A DNA stretch of 64,000 nucleotides from Picochlorum sp. 'celeri' (taxonomy: Eukaryota > Chlorophyta > Trebouxiophyceae), in NCBI GenBank assembly GCA_010909725.1, contig JAACMV010000020.1:558001-622000 (forward strand), read 5' to 3'. Of the stretch, positions 9,018 through 19,120 are shown piece by piece (positions within the stretch are counted from its first letter, which is position 1; the number at the start of each line of letters is the position of its first letter). The notes under the pieces were generated by a model that was not told the origin of the DNA, did no database searches, and saw nothing but the letters and a program-made list of their open reading frames with translations. Position numbers and translations under genes: made by a program.

Positions 9018-10800
9018 GGATTTTTTTTTAATAGGGGATTATTACACAGTCGAGAAATATGACGAATATCTTCCAAATCATACAAGCCCCACAGGAGGAA
9101 ATCCCTAAATAAAATGTTGAGAAATTTATAAAGGGATACAAAACCTCCTGACCTGTACATTGTCCATTGGACATACTTCTCTGTAGTGTTTTGTTTGAGC
9201 CAGTGTAGCATAGTGAATGAAACAGATTTCCTCGACCTTCCATATGACGACTGCTCCAGGTTGTGAATTTTTACTCATGGTACCACTAAACCGTACAGGA
9301 GCAGTTGGGCCATCATACTTCGGGCAAATCTGACTTTAGTCTCTCTTGAATGCTAAGGTCTATGTAGGAAGTGGCAAGCGCTTCCTTGTTCACTGGTCGA
9401 GTGTAGCTGTTCTGTTCCTAGTCAGAGTCCATACCAGGGGTTTCTGCAACACCCAACGTCTGTTAGCAGGTTGCCATTTCAGGAATGGCAACTCTTTCAT
9501 TGTTGGCGATGGTGGAGGGAAGCTTGGCTTTCGTTGTTTCAGCAGTTCCCAGAAGTACTGCTCTGCTGTGTGGCTGGCCTTTCTGATGATATCCTGTGGC
9601 TGTGGTGGATGTTCTGTGGTGGAGTGGTGGAGGAGTCTGTAGGCTGTTTTACGGCCCACATCCAAAGCATTGATGGTAATAATACTGATCTCTGTCCATA
9701 TGGCATCGTCCACATCCTTTGGAGATGTGTTGCTCCATATGTTGTGAAGGAGGAGTTGGAAATGGCTGTTTGTTCCAGCAAGCATGCTTTCTGGTTTGAG
9801 GAGGCTGTAGACATGTTTGGCAATAGGGCATTCTCGGGCATAATGGTCCATTGATGCCTTCGAATGTCCACATGCACAGTCCTTGCGCCTCTCCGCTGGG
9901 AGATGACTCACGAGGAGCCCTCCTGAGTTTATATGCCATATGATCTCCTTCCACGGGTTGGGCACCCGTGCTCTCCACCATTTCCTAATGTTTCCCAGCA
10001 TCTTTCCGAACCTGGGCCGTATCTCGCTCACAGTGTGTATCCAAGCAATCTGATTGTTGGTCGCTTGCTGCCATTGGACTGGGTCTGGCGAGTTGATGGT
10101 GATCAGGCGAGTGCCATCTTTCACCGTATACTTGTGGAGTGGTAACTGGTTTCCTTTGTAGCGATGCCAGCAGTAGTTCCACTGTCTTTCTTCTGTTGGG
10201 TTCCTGAATACTGAGTTGATCAGCGAGTGCAATGAGATCTCGTTGTCCTCGCTGTATTCCATGAGAGCCGGGTGGACTCCCGGTAACTCACACGGCTGGG
10301 TGAGGAGCCTGAGAGCCATGACCTTTGTTGGCCTGTTGGTTCTTCTGTAGTGTGCTGTGGCATTCCATACCAGCGTAGACCAGACGGTGGTGGTGCCTAA
10401 CACGAGAAGCTTGATGAGCCATTTATATTGACGGGCCTTGATATGTTCCCGAAAGGGGAGCATGCCCAGGCCGCCAATATCGGCTCTCGACTGTATTGCT
10501 TCGTTTTTCCAGCATGGTGCATCTGGTGGTAAAAGCTTCCTCGCCATCTTATGAATGCCATCGACTATGGATGGCGGTGTATAGATAAATTCTGCAGCAT
10601 AGAGTACTTTGGAGGTGACAAATTTGTTGAAGAGGTCAAATTTTGCATTTGGATGTTTTTAAGGCACTCTGGGTGGGATCGACACTCATCAGAATGTGCC
10701 CTATTCGATCCAGTCTTTCTGTGGACATAGTAATTCGGGAGAGGTCTCGAATGCATGACACAGCATCCCTTAATACCTCCGGAGAGTGTAAAATAATAGA
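9018..10800 (-). mobile_element. Decayed 5'-truncated LINE retrotransposon
   Basis: On the minus strand, a reading frame typical of the region after the reverse transcriptase of LINEs is followed by about 370 bases without coding sequence and then a short A tract (T9 on the plus strand near 9018-9026), as expected for a LINE 3' end. Upstream of the main frame, homology-like sequence continues to about 10800 in a different frame, so the element is frameshifted near 10640. No catalytic reverse-transcriptase motif is present, so it is 5'-truncated and dead. I could not find a convincing target-site duplication. Its truncated end lies just before the gene at 10866. Boundaries are approximate. Confidence 0.6.
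9390..10547 (-). pseudogene. LINE reverse-transcriptase C-terminal fragment with zinc-binding region
   Basis: A 385-codon open frame. The start resembles the post-RT thumb/linker of plant and algal LINEs (ADIGGLGMLPFREHIKARQY, then KWLIKLL). Near residue 220 there is a CACGHSKASMDHYARECP segment, a C-x-C...H...C arrangement like the zf-RVT zinc-binding domain. The frame continues upstream of the first ATG to about 10650 (DLFNKFVTSKVLYAAEF), which shows that the ATG is not a real start. A one-base slip near 10640 breaks the frame to the next upstream block. No YxDD motif or endonuclease domain is left. Base composition is like that of its neighbours. Confidence 0.65.
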
Positions 10801-10865
10801 TATATACGTGTTTTTAATATCAAATATCACCCCACTGTGAGCAAGAACGCCCGTCGTGATCGACA

Positions 10866-12326
10866 ATGTCCCAAGGCCAACATCAACCCGAAGATATCCA
10901 GGACGAGTACGAATCTCTGCCGAATTGGAACGATGGATTATCACAAGAATTAAATATGCTACCATCTGGTGAGGGAGACAGGATTGGTGCTGTCAGGAGT
11001 CGAGTGGGGGTGGGAGCAACGACCCGCCAACCGTCGTCCAATGTGATTGGCGCTTTCCATTGGCAGGGTGAGGATCAGGGGACAAAGAGAAAGTCACTGA
11101 CCCCTCAAAAGAGTGGTCTTAGTGGAAGAGCGTTGAGAATGCAGAGTCATGGTGGAGAGGAGAAGGGTGAGCCGCATGGTGAGGGGGACTCTGATGCCAG
11201 AACTACTGTTGTGGAATTGGACAGTGCGCCACGCACCACATTCAAAGGGATTCTGAAAAAGTTGGATTTTCCATCGACAGTTCAAGCTACTCCTGCTGGG
11301 CAGACGATTCATGCTCCCATGACTGCGACGAAGCGTTTGACGTTTACATCACATCTTCCTCATGCTGAGCGTGGAAGGGATTCGTCATCATGGAACACCC
11401 CTCTTTCGTCGACAAACGGGCCGATGGTGTTTGGGTCTCTCGGATCTCAGATGACGTTGGAACGTAGGCGGGTGACATTCGGTCGAGTGACAGATGATGA
11501 CGATGTCATTGCTGAGGGAGATGAAGGCGAAGAAGAACATGATGAAGATGTGTGTCCGATGAGTGGGAATAGTAGGAATGCAGGGTCAACACCTTTTGAT
11601 AAGAGGCTTTCGTCGCTTTTTAATAGATATACACCGTCAGAAGAAGGGGAGGAAATTGATCATGTGATTGAGCATGCGACAGAGGATGCTGATGGTGTCA
11701 TTACCAAGGATCAGCTTGCATCTGCATTGAGACGCTCACTGCTCTTTGTGGACAGATACAACCGTTCCAAGTCTCAAGAAGGGGATACGCAGCGTCCTCC
11801 AATGTATGGCGTGATATCACCCACGACTGGAGTTTTGAGTATGCCGTTCAGAGAAGAAGAACAGGACAGAACTCCCTCCATGTCAACACGGAGGAGCAGT
11901 GCAGGTTTTAGTTTTGCTCCTGCCGTGACTCCAGAACTTCCACAATACAGTGGAACTCCAGATTTTTCATTCTCATCTCCAAAGACGGAGAATACAAGAC
12001 ACCATCTCACACCACAAAGCTGCAGTCCAAACCTGCTGTCCTTGTATGGCAAGGCACGCCGAGTGGTGCCTGAAGAGGATGAGGAGAAGAAGGGCGCAGC
12101 CAGGGCTGCCGATATGGTTGCTGCCATGTCTCTGAAAGAAGAGCAAGGAGAGGTGCCCCGACGATCACCTCGACTCGCCAAGAAGAATGCAGCGAAGAAA
12201 AAGCGGGATTCGTTGTCATCACAGAATGCGTCATCAGGGGGAAAGATTCAACTCAGCCCTACAGAGCAGTCCATTCGAAATTCCCTCCGCCGAAAGAGCA
12301 CCCTTGGCAACTCGAATTCGACATGA
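10866..12326 (+). CDS. Unrecognised low-complexity protein with PP1-docking-like RVTF motif
   Basis: 486 residues, single exon, ATG at 10866. I do not recognise a folded domain. The sequence is hydrophilic and rich in Ser, Thr, Glu and Gly, with many S/T-P sites (SLTPQ, STPFD, SPTTG, TPELP, SSPKT, LTPQS, LSPTEQ). Three similar basic-hydrophobic motifs occur: TTFKGILKKLDF, TKRLTFTSHLP and RRRVTFGRVTDDDD. The last fits the RVxF docking motif of protein phosphatase 1, with basic residues before and acidic residues after. A basic tail has RRSPRLAKKN and KKKRDS (nuclear type). A chromatin- or cell-cycle-linked PP1 partner or CDK substrate is a reasonable guess, not a finding. The gene starts next to the decayed LINE. 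Confidence 0.72.
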   Translation: MSQGQHQPEDIQDEYESLPNWNDGLSQELNMLPSGEGDRIGAVRSRVGVGATTRQPSSNVIGAFHWQGEDQGTKRKSLTPQKSGLSGRALRMQSHGGEEKGEPHGEGDSDARTTVVELDSAPRTTFKGILKKLDFPSTVQATPAGQTIHAPMTATKRLTFTSHLPHAERGRDSSSWNTPLSSTNGPMVFGSLGSQMTLERRRVTFGRVTDDDDVIAEGDEGEEEHDEDVCPMSGNSRNAGSTPFDKRLSSLFNRYTPSEEGEEIDHVIEHATEDADGVITKDQLASALRRSLLFVDRYNRSKSQEGDTQRPPMYGVISPTTGVLSMPFREEEQDRTPSMSTRRSSAGFSFAPAVTPELPQYSGTPDFSFSSPKTENTRHHLTPQSCSPNLLSLYGKARRVVPEEDEEKKGAARAADMVAAMSLKEEQGEVPRRSPRLAKKNAAKKKRDSLSSQNASSGGKIQLSPTEQSIRNSLRRKSTLGNSNST

Positions 12327-12566
12327 AAATATTTTTGTATCTATATACTGTTTGACAGTTGTCAATACATGAATCTATATATGGTCATAGAATGCATTTG
12401 TGTTACACAATCTAGAATGATTCATGGCATGATTTATTTCTTGCAGTCACACATTGGGCATCATCAGAGTATATATATTCTCCAACAATGCAATGAGAGT
12501 GAAAGCCTCTGCTGCATGTGTTATTATTATTATTATTCCTTGATTTATTCCAACACAACAATGATG

Positions 12567-13895
12567 CTACATTTTTGCAGTCTGTGGCAGTGCTGGCTGC
12601 CCAATCTTCCTCAACCCCATGGTCTCACGCGTGATCCTGAAATTCGACACATCAATCGGTGTCTCCTGTTCAAGCGCCAATCTCGCCAAGCATTCTCCAA
12701 GCAACGGTCCAAACTTGAACGCACGACCGCTGCCTCCAGCAAACACCACCACATCCTTCATATCCCCAGGCAAGCAGTCCAACAAAAAGTACGGATCTCG
12801 CGTCATAGAATACGGAGCAACATATGTCGATGTCCTCCTCCCAATCCCATTCATATTATTCCGTACCCAATCATCAATCATGGCCAACACATCCTCCGAT
12901 GGCGTATAATCAAACTGTGCCATTGTCTGGGGCGTATCCCTCTCTTTCAACGTCTTAAAATCCACACCAACCTTGATCTGTGGATTTGATTCTCCTCCGG
13001 GACCAATCATATCAGGCGCCGTCTCTGTCGCATTCGGAGAAAACGCATAATACAACCCCCCATCGTTCCCACCATCCCGCTCCTTTCGAAAGCAAAACAT
13101 CTGCGGATACCCTCCTCGAGCAGCGATACCCTTATCCACCTCATAATGCGTATAATGAACCCTCCAAATATCCAGATTCACATCCAACCCCAGCTCCCGA
13201 TTGAAAAACTCCCTTGTCCACCCACCCAAGCACAAAATCACCTTTTGAGCATGATACACATTCCCACGCTCTGTTGTAGCCTCCCACACAAACCCATCAT
13301 CCCCAACCTTTTTCAAATGCTTCAACCCATCATGATACATCACCTCACACCCATGCGCTCGAGCCACCCGCACCATGGCATTGCAGGTCGGAGCAGCCCT
13401 GGCATGCCCAGCTGTATGCTCAAACACCCCTTCATATCTAGGCTTATCCCCAGCACGCACCCCCGCCCATCGCGCATCAATATCCTTTCCACTAGGAAAC
13501 GATTCAAACGGAATCCCAAGCTCCTCCATCGTCTTCTTCGCCCCCAACACACTCCCCTCCACCGTCTCCCCAGTCTCCTCTCCATAGAACAACAGCCCAT
13601 TCGCCACCAACAACTGCTCCCCACACAGCGCCTCCAACTCACGCCAATTCTTCTCTAAAGCAAACTCTTGCATCTTCGCATAGAAAGGATCGCTGTACAT
13701 TTTACGATACATCCGAGAATCCCCAGCAGATGATGCCACATCATTCGCTGGGTAAGGCGCCCCATCAATCAGCGTCACATTCGCAATATCTTCCTTCTTC
13801 CCATCCATCGCCATAGAACAGTACATGGCAGCCCCAGCCCCTGCCATCCCAGCACCCACCACCAAAACACGAGTCTTCTTTTTGTGAAATCCCAT
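12567..13895 (-). CDS. FAD-dependent amine oxidase, sarcosine/pipecolate oxidase-like
   Basis: 442 residues from the ATG at 13895; the frame is open a little further upstream without an ATG. The dinucleotide fold is TRVLVVGAGMAGAGAAMYC. ASSAGDSRMYRKMYSD matches the SxGxxRxxR-type FAD loop of DAO/MSOX enzymes. KVILCLGGWTREFF and the C-terminal AGGSGRAFKFGPLLGECL are the second-strand and FAD-carboxylate blocks of monomeric sarcosine oxidase relatives. These enzymes oxidise secondary or cyclic amino acids and release peroxide. In MSOX a Cys before the YT-x-T-x-D segment binds FAD covalently. Here that segment reads APYSMTRDPYF, with Ala in place of Cys, so FAD is probably non-covalent. The substrate is unknown. 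The C-terminus shows no SKL-type peroxisomal signal. Confidence 0.82.
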   Translation of the reverse strand: MGFHKKKTRVLVVGAGMAGAGAAMYCSMAMDGKKEDIANVTLIDGAPYPANDVASSAGDSRMYRKMYSDPFYAKMQEFALEKNWRELEALCGEQLLVANGLLFYGEETGETVEGSVLGAKKTMEELGIPFESFPSGKDIDARWAGVRAGDKPRYEGVFEHTAGHARAAPTCNAMVRVARAHGCEVMYHDGLKHLKKVGDDGFVWEATTERGNVYHAQKVILCLGGWTREFFNRELGLDVNLDIWRVHYTHYEVDKGIAARGGYPQMFCFRKERDGGNDGGLYYAFSPNATETAPDMIGPGGESNPQIKVGVDFKTLKERDTPQTMAQFDYTPSEDVLAMIDDWVRNNMNGIGRRTSTYVAPYSMTRDPYFLLDCLPGDMKDVVVFAGGSGRAFKFGPLLGECLARLALEQETPIDVSNFRITRETMGLRKIGQPALPQTAKM

Positions 13896-13992
13896 CTGAG
13901 CCTCGTCACGTGTAATCTCAATACAGGCAAACCCTTGATCTTTCAATCCACCCGCATTCGTTAAAATACTATTACAATACTAATAATATATA

Positions 13993-14552
13993 TCATCTCT
14001 GACCCCGTCCCCTCTGGCATTCTGTACTACAACGACTGATACATGCCTCATTCCAGGCAGGAACCTGATGCATACTGGTACACACTGCTTGTTGACAGGC
14101 TTCTGTACACGCATCCAACGCTGATACGCCACACACAGTCACACAAGTATGGGGTGTGATGTCCTTGGCAAGGCCACCCATTCGGCGCATCAGCCTGTTT
14201 GATGTGCACACACGTTCACAGATGAAATTGGGATCTGTGCCACCCTCTCTGCATACATACATGTATATATACATCATGATTGTCTGATACGCATGTACAT
14301 CTCTCTGATACCCTATCGTATTGCTTCTTCTTCTTGCTTTTTTTCTTTCAATAGAGTACTTGTCAATTTTCTTTTGTGAAGGAGGAGAGACAATTGCACG
14401 TACCCATCCATGATCCCATCCCCTTGCATGTATGATGAAGAACTAGAAGACAATGAACGTCGTCGAGAAGACCCACCGCGGTGGGTCACTGCCCGGATGG
14501 CTGTCACGACTCCCAAGGCTGGGACAATACCTACCAACCACGGGTTCACCAT
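13993..14552 (-). CDS. Small Cys-rich membrane protein conserved in plants (function unknown)
   Basis: Two exons, 14404-14552 and 13993-14248, joined in phase 2 by an intron with a GTACGT donor. The product is about 134 residues. A hydrophobic N-terminal segment (MVNPWLVGIVPALGVVTAI) is followed by an Arg/Ser linker. The C-terminal half carries repeated Cys pairs three residues apart: FICERVC, HTCVTVC, DACTEACQQAVC and EACISRCSTEC, with HQVPAWN between. From memory, plants have short proteins with the same HQVPxWN-and-paired-Cys tail and no known role; I could not check this. The CxxxC pattern suggests disulfides or metal binding in an organelle intermembrane space or lumen. Confidence 0.72.
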
Positions 14553-15019
14553 GTGAGGTGCTCTTGGTTTTTTTCTTGTGTGTCAATTGAGAGGAGAGCG
14601 AAAAAAAAAAGGCAGCAGAGTTCTACTCCTACTAGTATCCCTTCTGTATATAGAATTTAATACTGGTATATTATTATAGCAGAATACTAGTACGTACTTA
14701 ATAGCAGCGCTCATCGCAAAACAAATCTCCATTCTGCGCTGTTTGAAACACAGCCTCACGACAGGTGGGTGCTACCCATCAACCATCCCCGTTGACAGGG
14801 GACTCGTACCAACAACAAAATCCTTCTTCTTCTTGTTGTTGAAGGGAAATCTTTCCTTCCCTTGTATGTATCTATATACATATATATCACCTCTCGCGAG
14901 AGGGAGAATGTCGAATAGATATTACACCATTCTCAATGCATGTACAGGATATAAAATCACATCAAGATGATACGCATGCTGCTGCTAATACCAACAAGAA
15001 TCAACAACAACAACAACAA
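14553..15019. other. Intergenic, 3' side of calmodulin and promoter of the Cys-rich gene
   Basis: 467 bases without a supported gene. It contains a minus-strand TGTAA at 14922-14926, about 94 bases after the calmodulin stop, and a perfect 14-base palindrome CCTCTCGCGAGAGG at 14890-14903. Microsatellite-like CTT and CAA runs flank these. Confidence 0.5.
14922..14926 (-). terminator. TGTAA polyadenylation motif for calmodulin
   Basis: Minus-strand TGTAA 94 bases after the calmodulin stop codon. Confidence 0.45.
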
Positions 15020-15578
15020 TCACCTCTTGCACATCATTTTTGTAAACTCTTCAATATCAACCTGACCATCCCCATCAGCATCGGCCTCCTTCATCATGGC
15101 ATCCACCTCCTCATCAGTCAACTTTTCTCCCAAACTGGTCATCACATGACGAAGCTCGGCTGCAGAGATGTATCCATTGCCGTCCTTGTCAAAGACTTTG
15201 AACGCTTCTCTCAACTCTTCCTGAGAATCTCGTCCCTTACTTTGTCTCGACATGAGACCTAAGAATTCCTTAAAATCAATGGTTCCGTCCTTGTTCGCAT
15301 CAACTTCAGCAATCATATCCTTGAGTTCTGCTTCGGTTGGTGTTTGGCCGAGGGATCGCATCACGACGCCGAGCTCCTTGGTTGTGATTGTCCCATCTCC
15401 ATCCGAGTCAAAGAGCGCAAAGGCTTCTTTGTATTCTTTTTCCTGCAGGTATATGTGGATGCGAGTGAGTGGAAAGGGCAGGGATGTGATTCAAGGGTCA
15501 TCAGTACCAACGGAATCCGTCTTGGTTGGTGATACATGGGCATACCTGGGCGGTTGTGAGTTGTTGTTCTTCAACCAT
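15020..15578 (-). CDS. CAM: Calmodulin
   Basis: Two exons: 15546-15578 ([11 protein letters not shown]) and 15020-15442, joined in phase 0 by an intron with donor GTATGC and acceptor CTGCAG. The product is 151 residues against the usual 149. All four EF-hand loops are complete: [36 protein letters not shown] and [14 protein letters not shown]-hands 1-2 and 3-4 form the two Ca2+-binding lobes that wrap target helices. The junction lies just before EF-hand 1 ([12 protein letters not shown]). The C-terminus MMCKR replaces the common MMTSK/MMAAK and brings in a cysteine. A minus-strand TGTAA lies 94 bases after the stop. Confidence 0.97.
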
Positions 15579-15880
15579 GGTTGGAATGATTTGTTTTTTT
15601 ATATTTGTTGGAGTGCTGAAGGTGGGGTTGGTTGTTGTTGGTTGGACGACCTTGTGAGAGTTGTTGTTGTCCCATGCGGGCTTTGGTCTGACCGGTTGTT
15701 TGCAAACAATCAATTGTTTGGGATGCCAGAGATCTCTCTCTCTCTCTTACACACACTCCCCAAGGGAAGAAGAAGAACAAGACGTGTGTGTTAGAGACAA
15801 AGAATCTCTGGTATATATGATGTGTAGTAGTATTAATTACAGCAGCACAAAACTATAATGATACATGGGTGTTATTATTA
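15579..15880. other. Intergenic, SIN3 3' end to calmodulin promoter
   Basis: About 300 bases, with a CT-repeat tract near 15733-15750. A minus-strand TGTAA at 15837-15841 lies 40 bases after the SIN3 stop and is the likely SIN3 polyadenylation signal. No gene is seen. Confidence 0.5.
15837..15841 (-). terminator. TGTAA polyadenylation motif for SIN3
   Basis: Minus-strand TGTAA 40 bases after the SIN3 stop codon. Confidence 0.45.
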
Positions 15881-18800
15881 TTATTCCTCTGCTGCTGCAT
15901 CCCGCATGGGTTGGTCTGGTCCAGCATCGTCTGCAGCAGAGAGCAAATGATCAAACATGGGGGTGGTCCCAGGGGGGTAGAGTTGATTTCCTATATCGTC
16001 TGCCTGTTGCCTGGGTATTTCTTGCATGGGATTTCTCTCCTCCTCCTCCTCCTCCTCTTCTTCTTCATGTGCGCCATCAGCTGACACAGGGGGCTTTTGA
16101 GGGGATGCCCGGATGATTGCTGATTCCCTTTCAATCCACGCATTGAACTTTTTGGACTTTGCCTCATTGATGGTCTTGGTCTTCTTCTCGTCCAATTTTT
16201 GTCGTTTTCGCAGGAGGAAATCTTCAGTGCCGAGAACATAGGCAATTTTTCTTGTTTTGCGGGCTAATGTTGTGCCAAGTTTGCATTCCAGTCCGTTCCT
16301 TGAGATGATGCTGCTTCGGATAAAGTCTGATGACATTGTATCAGCATCAGATGAATCTTTGATGCCAATTTGATCCAGGTTTCTCTTCAGGCAGACTGGG
16401 ACTCTCTCTGGGCCTTCGTCTGTCTCTGCATACTCTGTTGCTACACACGTGCCAGCCATCTGCCCAGCTTCGTCTGTCGCTATGTACTCCTCAATATATC
16501 CTCTAAATCTAGAATCTACAACGGGAGGAACTTCTGATTTGTCGCCTTCCAAGTACTGGAATGTCAGCTGATGATCTTCAGTGAACTCAAATCTCACTGT
16601 CGGTTCATCACCATGAATGACTCTCGTGTTTGCATAATACACGCTATCAACCACAGGAACACTACGGGAGTTTTCATACTTCCATAAATCTATCAATCGA
16701 TGGGTTTGGTCCTCTGTCAGGCAGGTGAGCGCTTGTCGGACGAGCTTTTGCACCAGTTTGTCCAATGTGAAGAGTTGGTAGCTATTTGTGCCAAGAAGAG
16801 CCCTGCAATCGTCTTCGTAGGTTGAAGGGTCAGTACTGCCTTGAATGAGTGACTCTGCCATTCCCATAAATGTATCATGCATTGCTCTGGCATCGCCCTC
16901 CTTTTCGCACTGAGCAGCAGCGCACTGGCGAGCAGTCTTCATTCTATCAAACAAAATCTGATGCAGTCTCAGCAAGACAAACAAGGATTCATTTCCATAG
17001 AAGATTCTGCAATGGCCTTGACGAGGTCTCTTGTCTTTTCCAGACACCAGTGGGGCAACTGGACGGCACCCAGCAAACTGAGCTTCTGCTGCTTCATCTT
17101 CTTCAGAATTCTCAGCATCTGTCACGTCATCAGCCCTGTCTTTGACGTCGCCACTCTCTACATCCGTTACGTGTTCTTTGTCGTCCTTTTCATTCACTTG
17201 AGTCTCCTCATCCTCTCCAGTCGCGGCAGCAGCATCCATATCTGTGGATGCTTCTGTATCTGGAGCAGCTGCTCGTGCTGCTCGTGGGGTTGTTCCTGGA
17301 GGTGGTGCATCACCTCCTCCATCCTCCATGCGCTTTTGTTCAGCTTCCATACAGATACATTTCAGCTCGAAAAAGGTCTCGAAAAAGTTGTGGTAGAAAT
17401 GTCTGACCCGCTTTGATGCGTCTATGGTCAACATGTTGTCGATCGCTGACTGAACAATGCGATTCGTGTCCTCAGCCACCTGACGGTCAGAAAAGTCTGA
17501 CGTGATGTGGGGTGTAACTCGAGAGGCAAAGTCCACACGCCCAGCAAGGCTCATCAAAATTGACACCTTTTCATTCTTCTTCTTGTCAGAAATATCCTTG
17601 AGCTCTGTGAACAGCAATTTTGGTGTAAGAGTCTTCTTCTCCGACTGCTTGAAATAGAACGAGCGATGATCCAGCGACTTTTTGTAATTTTCTTTGAAAA
17701 TCGCCTGCCAATGGGCCATCATCTCCTTCTTCGTCTCGGACCACTCCAGGGCTTTTTGTTCCAGACGAGGGAGAATTGTTGGTACAGCCACAGCAGGATT
17801 CTGCCTCAACAGCGCAAGCATTTGCTGTGCACCCTCTCCATATACCCGATGGACAGCTCTGTAATGAAAGGCCCGCAATGCTCCTTCAGGCAACTGCCAT
17901 GATGCTTTGGCATCCTCTGGAAGCTCTGAAATCTGCTCCACCAAAGGTTTCATGGCCTTGATGGCAGATGCATTCTGATTCATAATCATATCCAGTTCGA
18001 AATGATCATCCTCTGCCATGAACAAAAAGTCTTCGTATTGATTCTTCCTGTAATGCTTGAAGTTGTAATCTTCAGATCCAGAGGTGACTGAAACCCAGTC
18101 ATCGTTCATCAATGCAGCCATTGCAGGATCACGGCCAGTTGTCCTGAGTTTTGGGTAAGACGATGGCAACTGCACGTATGATGGCGTTATCCTCTCCCAG
18201 TTGCCAACCTCAAGCTCCGAGATGGGCATCGAGAGATACTTGTGCGTCAGATTGGCATGACGAGATCTATCTCGTGCCTGATATGGTCTTGAATATGGAT
18301 CATCTGGCCCCAGCTCTGATCGCAATAAAAATTCATTCAAAGCAGCCAACAAATCTGGATGCTTTCCGATGATATCTTTTTGCAACGTCACCAATTCATC
18401 CCGTGTCACAACATCATCAGCATAGAGGCTGAGGCATTTCAAAAAGTCACTGTATGACACATCATTCCTGATCCTATTCTTCACCTTGTGTAAAAATGCA
18501 AACTCTCGTTGAACTTTTGGATCATCCCGTCGCAATGGAGGAGGCGCACGCTTTGGTTTGCCTGCCGCCGCTCCATAGGCACCACCAGCTCTGCGAGGCG
18601 CCGCTGTCTGTCGCCGTGCCTGTGCCGGGGCAGCATCTGGCAAAAAGTAGGAAAACTCATTCAACAAATCCTCGTGATGTCTGAACAAGAGGGCAACCTC
18701 TTCATACACACTCTGAATAGTCTTCAAACCCTTCCTGTACTGGTTCAAAATCTCCAAAAATGCCTTGTACACCCGTTCATCATTTGCAAAGGTTTGCTTG

Positions 18801-19120
18801 ATTCTGTTCACATACGTGATGGCCTGATCGAATTCCACAGGCGACTTTTGCTGCGGTGGCCAGTTTGGCAAATCTTCCAGCTTGATTTCATACCCTTTGG
18901 GCAAAAATGTGTTGAACCCAAGAATCAATTCCGAATGCCCATAGAAGAGATTCTTCACCTTTTTAATCACCCCAGCAGTATCAATTGTCTGAGCTTTGAA
19001 CTGCTTCATGATGTCCAAGAAATTATCATATACTTTTCTATTATTTGCAAAGCGACTTTTGACTTCTCTGAGATAACTCAGAGCGTCGTTCGTCGTCAAC
19101 TTTTCCCGTTTCTCATCCAT
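15881..19120 (-). CDS. SIN3: SIN3 transcriptional corepressor scaffold
   Basis: 1079 residues from the ATG at 19120, single exon. SIN3 scaffolds class I histone deacetylase complexes. Three paired amphipathic helix domains are visible in order: PAH1 (residues about 8-75, DALSYLREVKSRFANNRKVY), PAH2 (about 92-165, AITYVNRIKQTFANDERVY) and PAH3 (about 210-275, FAFLHKVKNRI). The HDAC-interaction domain follows (about 300-420) with LEVGNWERITPSYVQLPSSY and a CxTxxD-like region changed to VSVTSGSEDYNFKHY. A C-terminal Sin3a_C region comes after an acidic Ala/Glu/Asp-rich insert (about 620-700). PAH1 starts almost at the N-terminus, as in short plant-type SIN3-like proteins. A poly-Glu run near the C-terminus (EEEEEEEEER) ends in a tail with no known fold. 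Confidence 0.95.
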   Translation of the reverse strand: MDEKREKLTTNDALSYLREVKSRFANNRKVYDNFLDIMKQFKAQTIDTAGVIKKVKNLFYGHSELILGFNTFLPKGYEIKLEDLPNWPPQQKSPVEFDQAITYVNRIKQTFANDERVYKAFLEILNQYRKGLKTIQSVYEEVALLFRHHEDLLNEFSYFLPDAAPAQARRQTAAPRRAGGAYGAAAGKPKRAPPPLRRDDPKVQREFAFLHKVKNRIRNDVSYSDFLKCLSLYADDVVTRDELVTLQKDIIGKHPDLLAALNEFLLRSELGPDDPYSRPYQARDRSRHANLTHKYLSMPISELEVGNWERITPSYVQLPSSYPKLRTTGRDPAMAALMNDDWVSVTSGSEDYNFKHYRKNQYEDFLFMAEDDHFELDMIMNQNASAIKAMKPLVEQISELPEDAKASWQLPEGALRAFHYRAVHRVYGEGAQQMLALLRQNPAVAVPTILPRLEQKALEWSETKKEMMAHWQAIFKENYKKSLDHRSFYFKQSEKKTLTPKLLFTELKDISDKKKNEKVSILMSLAGRVDFASRVTPHITSDFSDRQVAEDTNRIVQSAIDNMLTIDASKRVRHFYHNFFETFFELKCICMEAEQKRMEDGGGDAPPPGTTPRAARAAAPDTEASTDMDAAAATGEDEETQVNEKDDKEHVTDVESGDVKDRADDVTDAENSEEDEAAEAQFAGCRPVAPLVSGKDKRPRQGHCRIFYGNESLFVLLRLHQILFDRMKTARQCAAAQCEKEGDARAMHDTFMGMAESLIQGSTDPSTYEDDCRALLGTNSYQLFTLDKLVQKLVRQALTCLTEDQTHRLIDLWKYENSRSVPVVDSVYYANTRVIHGDEPTVRFEFTEDHQLTFQYLEGDKSEVPPVVDSRFRGYIEEYIATDEAGQMAGTCVATEYAETDEGPERVPVCLKRNLDQIGIKDSSDADTMSSDFIRSSIISRNGLECKLGTTLARKTRKIAYVLGTEDFLLRKRQKLDEKKTKTINEAKSKKFNAWIERESAIIRASPQKPPVSADGAHEEEEEEEEEERNPMQEIPRQQADDIGNQLYPPGTTPMFDHLLSAADDAGPDQPMRDAAAEE

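Noticed and set aside
9018..10800. Possibility that the LINE fragment is an active element or a host gene
   Set aside because: No RT catalytic motif or endonuclease, a frameshift is present and the 5' part is missing.
10636..10965. 109-codon minus-strand frame overlapping the start of the 10866 gene
   Set aside because: Its C-terminal part reads like degraded LINE linker sequence and is frameshifted; the rest is antisense to a real gene.
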